61,231 nucleotides of DNA from NCBI GenBank assembly GCA_964470375.1, contig CAYYCP010000009.1, positions 1-61,231 of the forward strand, given 5' to 3'. Positions 39,710 to 49,236 of this stretch are shown here, piece by piece. The position numbers and the translations under genes are program-made. Each line of letters begins with the position of its first letter. Position 1 is the first letter of the stretch. This DNA comes from CAYNQK01 sp964470375. Its GTDB lineage: Bacteria; Spirochaetota; Spirochaetia; Treponematales; JBGSOB01. Below the pieces are notes generated by a model. The model was not told the DNA's origin. It made no database searches and saw only the letters and a program-made list of their open reading frames with translations.

Positions 39710-42031
39710 ATGCTCAGCGCCCGCCAGCTCTCAAGGTCCATGAGCCTCAACATAGCCGCCGGAGCCATGGGCTCCATGTGGTTCATCGTCTGCTCGCCCC
39801 AGCCTATCTACAACGTCTTCCTGCGCAACGCCCTTGGAATATCCTCGTCACGCCTGGGCCTCCTCCTCTCGGTCACCCAGTTCATGGCCGCCTTCCAACT
39901 CGTCTCCATACTCATATTCGGGGCCCTGAGGCGGCGCAAGCCCTTCGTCATAGGCGCACACCTTGTTCAGCGCGCCTTCGCCTTCGTCTTGGCCGGAGTG
40001 GCTTTCTGGGCCGATGCGGCCCACCCGGCCCGGCCCGATGCGGCCTTCCCCCTCATCCTGGGATCCATGACCCTGGCCTGGGTGGCCTGGAACGCCTGCT
40101 CCTCGGGCTGGTGGGCCTGGGTGGCCGACATCTTCCCGGACACCATCCGCGGCTCATTCTTCGGGCGGCGCTCGGCCATCATCAACGCCGTGAACATCCT
40201 GTGGTTCTTCCTGGTCAGCTTGGCCCTGGACTGGGCCCCGGAGGGCCGGGCCTTCGCTGTCTACGGGGCTGCCTTCGCGGTGGCCGGTACGGTCGGCATC
40301 CTCGATATGGTCCTGCACCTCTTCATTCCCGAGCCCCTGCCTGAAAAGCGCGAGCGCCTCTCGGCGGCCGATTTTATAGCCCCCCTCAGGGATCGAAACT
40401 ACCTATCCTTCATGCTTGCGGTGGGGCTGGCCCTCTTCTCCATCAACGTCTTCGCCCCCTTCGTGGGACCCTACACCACCTCCCCGGTCGGCATAGGTGC
40501 ACCCAACACCTGGCTGGGCATCTCCTACGCCCTGTCCCAGCTGGCATGGATAGCTGCGGCTCCTATGATGGGCCTGATGATGGACCGCTATGGGCGCAAG
40601 CCGGTGGTAGTGCTGGGACTCCTCTCGACCCTCAACTGGATCGGCTACCTCTTCGCTGACGGACGCAACTACGTCTTCCTCCTCCCGGCCATGTCCCTCT
40701 TTTCAGGCTTCCTGGCCTCAGGCTTCTGGGAGGGGCAGAACCAGATGATGCTCAGCCTGACCCCGGAGCGCAACCGCACCGCCTACGTCTCCTGGTACCT
40801 AGCCCTGACCGGCATGATAGCCTCGGCCGGGCCCTACGCCGGTGGCCTCCTCTACGACATCCTGGAAGGCGCCAGCCTGCGCATCGTTCCGGGCCTTGAG
40901 ATGGGTCCCTTCCAGATTGTCATGCTGGCATCCCTCGGCCTGTGCTTCCTCTCTATGCTGGCCCTCTCGCGTATCCGCGAGGGCCGTGAGCGCCCCCTGG
41001 GCTACCTCCTCTCGCGCCTGGCCAACCCCGAATTCTTCCGCACGGTCCTCAACCTGAACATCATCTCAGGCTCGCCCGAGTCCGCCCGCATTCTGAGGGC
41101 CCTGCGCCTCATGGACGGGCCGGTCTCCGACATAGCCCTGACCGAGGTCCGCTCACGCCTAGCCGATCCTGATATGGAGGTCCGCATAGAGGCCGTACGG
41201 GCCCTGGGGCGCATCAAGGGGGCGGACTCGGCCCCGGATCTGATAGGCCTCCTGGAGGAGCCCAGCCTCCTCCGCTGCGAGGCAGCCCTGGCCCTAGGCA
41301 AGCTGGGCGATCCTCGTGCCCTACCCCACCTGGTCAAGGGCCTATCCGGCGATTCCCCCGAGCTGCAAGACGCCTGCGCCCGCTCCATCGGCCTGATCTG
41401 CCAGGCCTGCGCCGGGGGCTCCACGGATGGGGCGGGGGCCCCGGAGTCCCGCCTCCTCCTGGATCTTTTTCTGCGCAGCCCCAGCGAGGCCCTGAGCGCC
41501 AGCGCCGCCGAGGCCTTGAGCCGTCTGGGCGACGTGGACGCGGCCGTGGACATATACCCGCGCTACCGGACTTCCGCTGATCCGCGCGTGCGGGCCCAGT
41601 TCGCCATGGCCCTGGCAAACCTCCTGGGCGGCCCTGGGGAATTCTACCAGTACCTCTCGGGGAGCCAGGGCAAGAAGAACGCCCGCTTGCAGCGCCTGTA
41701 CCAGGAAGCCTCACGGAGGTCCCTGGCCCTTGCGATCCGGCTGCCGTCTGCGGATAGGGCCCTCGTCGAGGCGGCCCTAGCGGAGATCGGCACCTCCCTG
41801 GAGGGCGAGGGGGAGATCCTGGCGCCCTTGTCCAGGGCAGGGCAGGCCCTCCTTCACGCCCTGCCCGCACCGGAAAGCATCGATGATCCCATCGAGCGCG
41901 GGCGCCTGGCTCTTGCGCGTTGGTTCTTCGAGGAACTGGAGCGCGCTTCCGCGTCCATGGAGGCCGGTCCCGAGCTCAGGGAACTGGATGCCAGCCTGGG
42001 GCTCTTCGCCCTGGCCCGCCTCAGCCCCTAA
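39710..42031 (+). CDS. MFS-type transporter fused to a HEAT-repeat domain
   Basis: 773 residues from ATG 39710; an in-frame extension to 39521 lies across the promoter. Residues 1-420 form a 12-helix major facilitator unit (loops LRRRKPFVIG and MDRYGRKPVVVLG are the typical MFS loop motifs). Residues about 460-650 are HEAT/PBS-lyase-like repeats, e.g. LADPDMEVRIEAVRALGRIKG and SLLRCEAALALGKLGDPRALP, in the cytoplasm. A helical tail follows. Substrate unknown. Fusions of MFS with HEAT repeats are uncommon; a partner-binding role is inference. The 3' end overlaps the convergent miaA by 11 bases. Confidence 0.75.
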   Translation: MLSARQLSRSMSLNIAAGAMGSMWFIVCSPQPIYNVFLRNALGISSSRLGLLLSVTQFMAAFQLVSILIFGALRRRKPFVIGAHLVQRAFAFVLAGVAFWADAAHPARPDAAFPLILGSMTLAWVAWNACSSGWWAWVADIFPDTIRGSFFGRRSAIINAVNILWFFLVSLALDWAPEGRAFAVYGAAFAVAGTVGILDMVLHLFIPEPLPEKRERLSAADFIAPLRDRNYLSFMLAVGLALFSINVFAPFVGPYTTSPVGIGAPNTWLGISYALSQLAWIAAAPMMGLMMDRYGRKPVVVLGLLSTLNWIGYLFADGRNYVFLLPAMSLFSGFLASGFWEGQNQMMLSLTPERNRTAYVSWYLALTGMIASAGPYAGGLLYDILEGASLRIVPGLEMGPFQIVMLASLGLCFLSMLALSRIREGRERPLGYLLSRLANPEFFRTVLNLNIISGSPESARILRALRLMDGPVSDIALTEVRSRLADPDMEVRIEAVRALGRIKGADSAPDLIGLLEEPSLLRCEAALALGKLGDPRALPHLVKGLSGDSPELQDACARSIGLICQACAGGSTDGAGAPESRLLLDLFLRSPSEALSASAAEALSRLGDVDAAVDIYPRYRTSADPRVRAQFAMALANLLGGPGEFYQYLSGSQGKKNARLQRLYQEASRRSLALAIRLPSADRALVEAALAEIGTSLEGEGEILAPLSRAGQALLHALPAPESIDDPIERGRLALARWFFEELERASASMEAGPELRELDASLGLFALARLSP

Positions 42032-42938
42032 TCAGCCAAGCCTCCAGCCTCTCCTTTACGGCCTCTTTGTCGCGGGCCCCGAAGCATTCGAAGAGGCGGA
42101 TACTGCGCAGGAAGGTGAGCTGGCGCTTGGCGTACTGCCTCGTGTTCTTGGCTATCTCCGCCGCGATCAGGTCCAGGGGCGCGTCCGGCGCGGCCTCGAA
42201 GAATTCCTTATATCCCAGGGCCCTCATCCCAGGCTCTCCGGCTTGGTGGCCGGCCCGCATCAAGCCTTCAACCTCCCTGGCCAGGCCGGCCTCCATCATG
42301 GTCTTCGTCCTCTCATCGATACGGCGATAGAGCTCCCCGCGGGGGAGCTCCAGGGCTATGAGGAGGAAATCGAAGTCCTCGCGCGGAGAGGCGGGCGCCT
42401 CGAAGGAGGACAGGGGACGCCCGCATAGGCGCCAGACCTCCAGGGCCCGGGTCAGGCGATAGGCATCATTCAGGTGGATGCGGGCCGCCGAGACGGGGTC
42501 GGCCGCGGCCAGCTCCTCCATCAGGGCCGGGGCCCCCAGGCGCTCCAGGTCCCGCCTCACCTCAGCCCGTATCTCCGGGTCCGAGGGGGGGGCCGGGGGA
42601 GGCCCGAATATGAGGGTCTTCAGATAAAAGACCGTGCCTCCCACAAGAACGGGCAGGCGCCCCCTAGCCTGGATGTCCAGGATGGCTGCCTCGGCCCGAC
42701 GGGCGAAATCCCCGGCCGTGAACTGTTCGCGCGGATCCAGAATATCGATAAGGTGGTGGGGTATGCGGGCTCTCTCGGCCGGTCCCGGCTTGGCGGTGCC
42801 GATGTCCATGCCCCGGTAGACCTGCATGGAATCCGCGGAAATGATCTCAGCCGGGACGAGGCCGTGGCCCTTGCATGGGGCGAAGAGGGAATAGGCCATG
42901 TCCGACTTCCCCGAGGCGGTGGGGCCGGAGATGACCAG
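42021..42938 (-). CDS. miaA: tRNA dimethylallyltransferase MiaA, start codon unusual
   Basis: Adds dimethylallyl to A37 of tRNAs that read UNN codons. The P-loop SGPTASGKSDM lies in frame upstream of the first ATG (42899), so that ATG cannot be the start. Other motifs: IISADSMQVYRGMDIGTAKP, HHLIDILDP, VLVGGTVFYLKTLIFG, GYKEF, TRQYAKRQLTFLR. No ATG, GTG or TTG precedes the P-loop before rpoZ is reached; a CTG at 42938 gives MVISGPTASGKS and 305 residues. The CTG has no good ribosome site, so reinitiation after the rpoZ stop (eight bases away), another start or a base error are all open. Confidence 0.85.
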   Translation of the reverse strand: MVISGPTASGKSDMAYSLFAPCKGHGLVPAEIISADSMQVYRGMDIGTAKPGPAERARIPHHLIDILDPREQFTAGDFARRAEAAILDIQARGRLPVLVGGTVFYLKTLIFGPPPAPPSDPEIRAEVRRDLERLGAPALMEELAAADPVSAARIHLNDAYRLTRALEVWRLCGRPLSSFEAPASPREDFDFLLIALELPRGELYRRIDERTKTMMEAGLAREVEGLMRAGHQAGEPGMRALGYKEFFEAAPDAPLDLIAAEIAKNTRQYAKRQLTFLRSIRLFECFGARDKEAVKERLEAWLIRG

Positions 42939-42945
42939 GACGGGT

Positions 42946-43143
42946 TTACTGGATCTGCTCCCCGATCCGATAGGAGACGTCCTTTCCGAAAACCTGTTCA
43001 GCGGCGTGGGAGACGATCTTGTCGTCCTCTGTTGATCCCGGTTCGCGGATGAAGGCCAGCTGGTAGGAGCGCTTGATGATTGCGCTGGTGATCTCGTACA
43101 TGTTGTCGTTATACTCGATCAATTCTTCCAGGGGGAATGCCAT
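42946..43143 (-). CDS. rpoZ: RNA polymerase omega subunit
   Basis: 65 residues: MAFPLEELIEYNDNMYEITSAIIKRSYQLAF... with the omega features (start near LEEL, a helix of RSYQLA, and a second ending KIVSHAAEQVFGKDVSYR). Short, as in other spirochaetes. GGAGG lies 11 bases upstream of the ATG. First gene of the rpoZ-miaA pair. Confidence 0.75.
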   Translation of the reverse strand: MAFPLEELIEYNDNMYEITSAIIKRSYQLAFIREPGSTEDDKIVSHAAEQVFGKDVSYRIGEQIQ

Positions 43144-43260
43144 GCTTCGATTATCCTCCGAACTGGGATTCAGGCTCTAGGACTCAGTCCAGACAGTATA
43201 TCGATCCTGAACCGTGAGAGGCAAGGGGGGTCTCAGCCCATGGCAGGTGATCCTCCCATG

Positions 43261-43296
43261 AAAAAAAGGGCTGCCCGGAGGAAATCCAGGCAGCCC
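43261..43296 (-). terminator. terminator of the 1093-residue lipoprotein gene
   Basis: Minus-strand GGGCTGCC-N13-GGCAGCCC then TTTTTTT. The loop is 13 bases. The stem core is the same as that of the terminator at 20605-20641. Confidence 0.8.
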
Positions 43297-43316
43297 GGCT
43301 CTCAGCAAGAATCAGC

Positions 43317-46300
43317 CTATTTCGTCATGAAATTCACGAGCACCATGGTTCCGTCCCATTCCTTCCCATTTTCAGCCTTGGCAGCGGCCAAGTCGAAGGA
43401 ATCGCCGGAGCGGGAATCGCAGGAGAAACCACCGATCAAGAAGTCGCGGAAGGTGATTTCCGAGGCCGTGAAGCCGCCGAAGGTGATCCATTCATTGCTC
43501 ACCTCAAGGCAGATGTGGGCGCTGAGGTGCACATAGGGGTTATCCTCCGCTGGGACGATCTGGTCGAGGGCGGCTATGGCGTCTGCCTTGGTGAATCCCG
43601 TGCTGCCCAGCACACCCTTCAGGCTGACATCTTCGGCCTCATTCTCCGGATCATCGTCGTCCCAGCCATCATCCATTTCAAGGATCAGGTTGGTCAAGAA
43701 GCCGCCGGTCTGGGTGCGCCTGAAGAAGAGAGCCGGGGAGAAGAATCCCAGTCCCTGGGCATTGGTGGAGTAGACGGCCGACGGCTTGTAGGTGAAGCTC
43801 CCCGTCCAATCGAAGTCAGGAGCGAATAACTCGGGGGGCATACCATCGGAGAAGAGGTCTGGGTTGAGGCTGATGGTGGTATCATTGTTCAGTGCGCCGA
43901 TGATGGCTTCCTCATAGGCGATGCAGTTGTCCAGCATATCCGAGTAGAGGGCCACGACTTCCTCGGGCGTCATCCCCTCCATGGGAGGCATCAATCCGAG
44001 ATCCAAGATTTTCTGGATATCAGCCTTCTCGGCCTCTGCGGCGGCGACCAGCCTGTTCAGATACCCGATCATGTCAGCCTTAGCCTGGGCCAGGCGGGAG
44101 ACGGAGCGCACGCTCATCATTTCCTTGAAGGGGTTGGGATTGGCGGCCATAAATGCCTCGACCGGATCGGGCACCCCGTTGACGTTGGTGTCGTAGGCGG
44201 GAACGATCTCGTGCTCCGCTTCGTACCAGGATTCGATGCTCGCCACCATGCTCACCAGGCCGCCGATGGGGTAGTCCAGGTCATAGGCGGCGATGAGCTC
44301 AAAGACGGACTTGAACATGAGGAGCTGGGCACCGAAGGCCCGGATCTCATTGCCGGAGATGACGGCCAGGGCTGCGAAGGCGGCCTCGGCCTCCTCAGGG
44401 ATATCCTGTCCGGCATAGGCCTCGATGAGGTCGATGGGCACAGCTATCTCGTCGGTTGGCTCAAGGCCGTCCAGGAGGGCCAGGATACCGTTCACCTGGG
44501 CGAAGGGCCCGGCCAGAAGGGCGTCCACGGTCTGGTTGAGGCCCTGGGGGGCGTTGGCCAGGACATTGAAGATGAGGGCGATGGGGAAGGACTCAAAGAG
44601 GTTCTTGCCGCCTACATCAGCGCGGTTGAAATTCCCCAAGTAGGCGGCATCGATGAAGTCCTGGGCCTCCGGGGTGATAGCGATGCGGGGGAAGGCGACC
44701 GGTATGAAATTATCGTAATACGTATCATCTACAAGGGCATAGCGGTAGGGCGCGGCGTTGGCGTAGAGTTCGGTGGCATTCATGCCAACGATGCTCTCGC
44801 CATTGAAGGTAGGAACCCAATTCGTGTAATACACATAAACTCCGTCCTCAGATGGATCGCTCAGAGGCACGAAGTATCCGAAGGTGTCCAGCTGCATCCC
44901 GGGGATATCTCTATAATAGTAGACTTGCTCTCCATTGATGAAATCCGTGACTAAGCCTAATTTTACGTAAGTGCCCAGGGAATTCGCCTCAAGCCTTTGG
45001 CTGTGTAAATCCCCCTCCACAAATTGGTCTACGGAGAACCATGTATCGGTGAAGAGGGTGGCCATGTCCTCGGGGTAGTCCAGGATGCCCAGGGTGTCGC
45101 GGGCAACGGAGACCACGGCCGGATCCACGGTCAGGGAGCATGTCTTGAGGAGAGCGGCCCAGAGTTTGGCGTCCTTGTTGTTGGGGTCCTGGCTCAGGGC
45201 AAGCTGGAACTGCTGGTAGGCGTAGTCGTAGTTCCTGTCCTTGAGGGCGTTCAGGCCGGCGTTGACCGAGGCCGCAGAGGCGCTGATGTTGTAGGTGCAG
45301 TTGATCTGCATGAAGGCCGAGGCGCTCTTGTAGCCGCCTACATTGGTAACCCGAACCTCGATGATGTAAAGGCCGGGGATGAAGCCTTCTAGGTCAGTCA
45401 GGGTGAAGTCATTTGAGTTCTGGAGGGCCAAGCGCCCGGGGCCGGACTGCTGAATCCAGCTTATGTTTATGGCCTCGGCCGTTCCGCCCGGAGCGGCATT
45501 AACAAAGAAGCGCAGGGAGCTCGGGGCCGCTGACAGTTGGATGGTCGCTTTGGGCGTTTCGCTCCCGTTCGCCAGGCCGTAAGCATTGATGGTGGGAGGG
45601 ACCTCACCTACGACGAGGTCGATATCCACATCAACGGAGGCCTCAGCCGCCTCGAGGGCCGCCTCGATGCTGGCCACGAAACTAGCGGCGTTCAGCGTGT
45701 AGCCGGATACAGCCGCGGCCTGGCTGGCCTCGGCGGCAATCTCCGCGGCGTAGGCGTCCAGGTCCGCGTCCCCGTCCTCGGCGGCGGCGGCGACGGCCTC
45801 GGCGGCGCAGTCTTCGGGCAGGGCGGCCAAGTCTTCCACGCTGATGTTCTCCAACGCGGAGGCGCTGACCACGATGGTGGCTACGATTGTGGCGGCGTCT
45901 GAGGAGTCACCGTCGGAGTGGGCCACCACGGCCGAGACGGAGGCGCTTACGATGCTGGTGATGGCTTCGCCGGCTTCGTTATCGTCGATGGTATCGCAGC
46001 GGTCGACAGCCCGGGTGACCTCGCCCAGGAGCATCTCCAGGGCCACTTCCTCGGCCTGGTCGCTGTTGAGGTTGTCCAGAATTTCCTGGACGGCACTCGC
46101 GGCGATGTTGGAGATGACCAGCTGGACGGTGACGGAGGAGTCACTCACCTTTTCCTGACGGCCCTCCTTGGCGGCGGCTTCCGCTGCTACGGCGGCGGCG
46201 CGGGAGACGATCTTGGAATAGACTAGATCGCCGGAATCCCCCAGGGCTATCGCCAGCTGGGCCCGGTTCTCCAGGGCGTAGCCGGAGACGGCCGCCATGA

Positions 46301-46598
46301 GGACGGGCATGATGGCGTCCAGCTGGTTCTGCTGGGCGGAGCTGAGGCTGGCCAGGCGGGCCCAGGCGTAGTCACGGAGCGCGTCGCGCTGAGCGGAGTT
46401 CAGGCTGATCTCTGCGCTCACCGCGCGGGCCGCGGCGGCCGGGGCGGCGAAGCCGGCCACAACCTCGTCAAGGACTTCCTCGGCGAGGGTGGTGGTGACG
46501 TCATCGCCAGGGGGCTTGGGGAAATTGAACCAATCCGGACAACCGGTGAAGAAGGTTACGATAAGGACGAGGAGGACTATCCAGCTTATCTTTTTCAT
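43317..46598 (-). CDS. large acidic Ala-rich lipoprotein of unknown function
   Basis: 1093 residues. Signal peptide with lipobox FFTGC (Cys20); ATG 46598 has TGGAGG four bases upstream. Residues about 30-330 are Ala-rich and helical with many Glu/Asp. Residues about 335-430 look like an Ig/PKD-type beta domain (INAYGLANGSETPKATIQL...). A TPR-like unit is near 440-490 (LKDRNYDYAYQQFQLALSQDPNNKDAKLWAALL in pattern). The rest (500-1093) is a large unassigned region with aromatic-rich YYYRDIPG and YVYYTNWVP segments and DTNVNGVPDPVEAF, which resembles a calcium-binding DxDxNGxxD loop. Probably surface or periplasmic. Own terminator, no operon. Confidence 0.6.
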   Translation of the reverse strand: MKKISWIVLLVLIVTFFTGCPDWFNFPKPPGDDVTTTLAEEVLDEVVAGFAAPAAAARAVSAEISLNSAQRDALRDYAWARLASLSSAQQNQLDAIMPVLMAAVSGYALENRAQLAIALGDSGDLVYSKIVSRAAAVAAEAAAKEGRQEKVSDSSVTVQLVISNIAASAVQEILDNLNSDQAEEVALEMLLGEVTRAVDRCDTIDDNEAGEAITSIVSASVSAVVAHSDGDSSDAATIVATIVVSASALENISVEDLAALPEDCAAEAVAAAAEDGDADLDAYAAEIAAEASQAAAVSGYTLNAASFVASIEAALEAAEASVDVDIDLVVGEVPPTINAYGLANGSETPKATIQLSAAPSSLRFFVNAAPGGTAEAINISWIQQSGPGRLALQNSNDFTLTDLEGFIPGLYIIEVRVTNVGGYKSASAFMQINCTYNISASAASVNAGLNALKDRNYDYAYQQFQLALSQDPNNKDAKLWAALLKTCSLTVDPAVVSVARDTLGILDYPEDMATLFTDTWFSVDQFVEGDLHSQRLEANSLGTYVKLGLVTDFINGEQVYYYRDIPGMQLDTFGYFVPLSDPSEDGVYVYYTNWVPTFNGESIVGMNATELYANAAPYRYALVDDTYYDNFIPVAFPRIAITPEAQDFIDAAYLGNFNRADVGGKNLFESFPIALIFNVLANAPQGLNQTVDALLAGPFAQVNGILALLDGLEPTDEIAVPIDLIEAYAGQDIPEEAEAAFAALAVISGNEIRAFGAQLLMFKSVFELIAAYDLDYPIGGLVSMVASIESWYEAEHEIVPAYDTNVNGVPDPVEAFMAANPNPFKEMMSVRSVSRLAQAKADMIGYLNRLVAAAEAEKADIQKILDLGLMPPMEGMTPEEVVALYSDMLDNCIAYEEAIIGALNNDTTISLNPDLFSDGMPPELFAPDFDWTGSFTYKPSAVYSTNAQGLGFFSPALFFRRTQTGGFLTNLILEMDDGWDDDDPENEAEDVSLKGVLGSTGFTKADAIAALDQIVPAEDNPYVHLSAHICLEVSNEWITFGGFTASEITFRDFLIGGFSCDSRSGDSFDLAAAKAENGKEWDGTMVLVNFMTK

Positions 46599-47043
46599 GA
46601 AACCTCCATATAGGATAATGATACAGGGATTATTATATCACTCGTGCAATAGAAACGCGAGGATTTTCACCCTGGCCCCGATCCTCCTCGCCATCGCCGG
46701 ATTTTCCTGTGAGACCTATCTGTACCGATACTTCTCCGCTGATGACAATATATGGATTAATTATTGCTTTATATGGATTTATTAATCCTTCAGCAAATAG
46801 CATCGCTCATTCGGAGCGTGGATGGATGAGGGCTTAGAGGACATCTTGTATAGGAATAAACCCCTATATGAGAATTCTATCATTGGCGCCGAAGATAATT
46901 GTCGCTTCCCCATGGTCCCGCCATACAGCTTCCAGGATAGGGGGAGTACGATAATGCTCAGCCACGATCCCTTGTTCCCTGTCCGGGGGAAAGGGTGGGG
47001 ACTCTTTCTCCCATGGCATATCGCTCAACAAGGCTTTGGGTGG
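46599..47043. other. 445-base spacer, AT-rich, no gene seen
   Basis: Between two minus-strand genes. The first 60 bases hold the promoter region of the lipoprotein (TATAAT and TATCAT boxes on the minus strand at about 46621-46640). From 46740 to 46800 there are two imperfect copies of an ATATGGATTxATTA element. A frame at 46822-47112 exists but has no ribosome site and no recognisable product. Nothing else is visible. Confidence 0.5.
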
Positions 47044-49236
47044 CTAGACGGCCCGCTTCCTCTTCCGACCGCGTGCCTTGAATCCCAGCCTGAGGAGGGC
47101 TGGCGCGATTGAGGGCAGGACCATGAGGGATGTCAGGGCGGCTACGATGACCCCGGCGATGCTCAAGAAGGCCGCCTGGCCTATGGGGACGAAGGCGCAG
47201 ATGAGGAGGGGCGAGAATCCCGCGCCCAGGACGGCGGCGGTGAGGACGATGGATGAGCCGGTCAGCTCCACTGATTTTCTGAAGGCCCGCGAGGGGATGA
47301 GGCCGGCCTTGATGTAGCCCGAGGCGACGCCGATCAGGTGGATGGCGTCGTCCACGGCCACGCCCATGACCCCGAAGGCAGTGGCGACGCTCACGCCCAG
47401 AGGGATGGAGGCGTAGCCCATGATACCGAAGAAGGCCAGGCTCCCCATGGCCGCCGGGGCCAGGCCGGCCAGGGCCTTGAGGGGGGAGCGGAAGAATGCG
47501 CCCATGAGGATGGCCAGGAGGCCGAAGAGGGCGGCCAGGGAGAACCAGCTTCCCTTATTGAGGTGGCGGGCCAGGGCGATGCGATCCTCGCGGTAGCCCC
47601 CGGCGTGGATAGAAGCCGAGGGGAAGGCCGCCTTGGCCAGGCCGATGATTCTATCCCTATAGGCAAGGTAGGCCGCCTCGCCCTCGTCCGCCGCCCCCGC
47701 CCCTCCGTAGCGCACGAGGAGGCGGGCCCTCGAATAGGTTGGATCCACGAGGGCGTCCAGGGAGGGGAGGCCCTCAGCCGATTGGATGATCTCCATGGTC
47801 TCGCCTATCTCCTCCGGCGTGGCCGGAGCGCGCTGGATGCCCTCGTTCAAGGCGCGGAATGCCCAATCGACTATGGCGGCGTAGTCCAGGACCGATGCCG
47901 TTCCCTCCGCCTCCGCGATGCTCCGCTCGAGCCCTAGGAAGGCCTGGAAGTTATCGGCATCCACAAGGGGATAATCGCCAGGCAAGCTTATGGCCAGTTC
48001 GAGCTCGTCCGGTCCGCCGTAGCGCGCCGTCATTTCCTTGATCCGGGTCCCCATGGGATCGGAGCGGCGGAATAAGCCATCGAGTGTTTCGCCCTCCACC
48101 CTGACAAGGGAGGCCCCGAATCCCAGGAGAATGGCCAGGCCGATGGCTCCTAAACCTGCCCAGCCCCCCCGCCCCAGCCTCCCATAGAGGGGACGGGGCG
48201 CAAGGCTGAAGGGGCGCATGCGCTTGAGGGATTCGAGGAGGGGGGCCAGGATCAGGAGGGCGGTGGCCAGGGCGATGAGGATGCCGGCGATGATGATCCA
48301 GGCCATGGAGCGCATGGCCTGGATATCGGAGGTCAGGATGGAGGCGTAGCCTGAGATGGCCGTGAGGCCGCAGCCCAGGACGATGCCCGTCGGGGAGCCC
48401 CCCGCCCCGCTTTCCCAGCCGCCCCGGCCCAGGCCGGCGTGCTCGTAGACCTGGATGGCATAGGAGGTGGACAGGGAGAGGACGGCGATGGGAATCATGA
48501 CCGACTCGCTGCGGAAGGGCAGCCGGAAAATGGCCTGCAGGGCCATGGCCATCAGGGCGGGGGCCAGGCAGGAGGCCCAGAGGGCCAGGCCGATGAGGAC
48601 GTCGCGGGATATCAGGCAGAGGGCTATCAGGATGATGAGGGCGCACAGGGGGACGAGGCGGAGCATCTCCCCCATGATCCGCTGGCGGACCATCTCGAGG
48701 CTCAGGGGGCTCCCCCAGAGCTCGACCGAGGCGGCTAGGTCCTGTGGAATGGCGGCGCGCGCCTTCTTGAGGACCTCGTCCTGGTCGGCGCCGGGTGGCA
48801 GGTTCAGGTGGATGAGGCTCCGCGCGCCGTCGCGGGAGCTGAAGAAGCCCTCCAGGGCCGATGCCGCCCTTCCGCCAGGTGTCTCGCCGGGCACTTGCGC
48901 GCCGGGCTCGGCGCCTCCCAGGCCGGCCAAGCGGGAGGCGCTCAGGGCGGAGAGGATCTGGCAGCCTGAGTCGTCGCCCTGGAAGGCGTCACGCAGGGCA
49001 GCGTCCAGGCGCCCCAGGGCTTCCTCGGAGCCCTCCCCCCGGGCTAGGCCGATGACAAGGCCCTCAGAGCGCTCGAAGGGCTCGAAGGCAGCGAGGGCCG
49101 CCCGCGCCTCGGGACTGTCGGGGGGCAGCTCCAGGCCCAGGATGCTGTCGAAGCGTACGCGGGGGAGGAGGAGGGCTGAGGCGGCGCAAAGGCAGGCGAA
49201 GATGATGAGCCTGACGATGAGGGAGGGCCTGGCCAT
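47044..49236 (-). CDS. RND/MMPL-family exporter
   Basis: 730 residues. Two copies of the RND half: one membrane helix, a periplasmic domain, then a block of about five helices (about 195-350 and 560-720). It has the MMPL/HpnN size of one half of a large RND pump. Conserved features: Leu/Gly-rich helices, VAVDDAIHLIG (the D-D pair in helix 4 of the second half), and LDGLFRRSDPMGTRIKEM at the second periplasmic start. The basic tail is GFKARGRKRKRAV. Last of three tightly packed genes with a LolA-like protein and an outer-membrane protein. Confidence 0.82.
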   Translation of the reverse strand: MARPSLIVRLIIFACLCAASALLLPRVRFDSILGLELPPDSPEARAALAAFEPFERSEGLVIGLARGEGSEEALGRLDAALRDAFQGDDSGCQILSALSASRLAGLGGAEPGAQVPGETPGGRAASALEGFFSSRDGARSLIHLNLPPGADQDEVLKKARAAIPQDLAASVELWGSPLSLEMVRQRIMGEMLRLVPLCALIILIALCLISRDVLIGLALWASCLAPALMAMALQAIFRLPFRSESVMIPIAVLSLSTSYAIQVYEHAGLGRGGWESGAGGSPTGIVLGCGLTAISGYASILTSDIQAMRSMAWIIIAGILIALATALLILAPLLESLKRMRPFSLAPRPLYGRLGRGGWAGLGAIGLAILLGFGASLVRVEGETLDGLFRRSDPMGTRIKEMTARYGGPDELELAISLPGDYPLVDADNFQAFLGLERSIAEAEGTASVLDYAAIVDWAFRALNEGIQRAPATPEEIGETMEIIQSAEGLPSLDALVDPTYSRARLLVRYGGAGAADEGEAAYLAYRDRIIGLAKAAFPSASIHAGGYREDRIALARHLNKGSWFSLAALFGLLAILMGAFFRSPLKALAGLAPAAMGSLAFFGIMGYASIPLGVSVATAFGVMGVAVDDAIHLIGVASGYIKAGLIPSRAFRKSVELTGSSIVLTAAVLGAGFSPLLICAFVPIGQAAFLSIAGVIVAALTSLMVLPSIAPALLRLGFKARGRKRKRAV

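Noticed and set aside
46822..47112. 96-codon frame in the largest spacer
   Set aside because: No Shine-Dalgarno site, unusual amino-acid make-up, and it overlaps the end of the exporter gene on the other strand.
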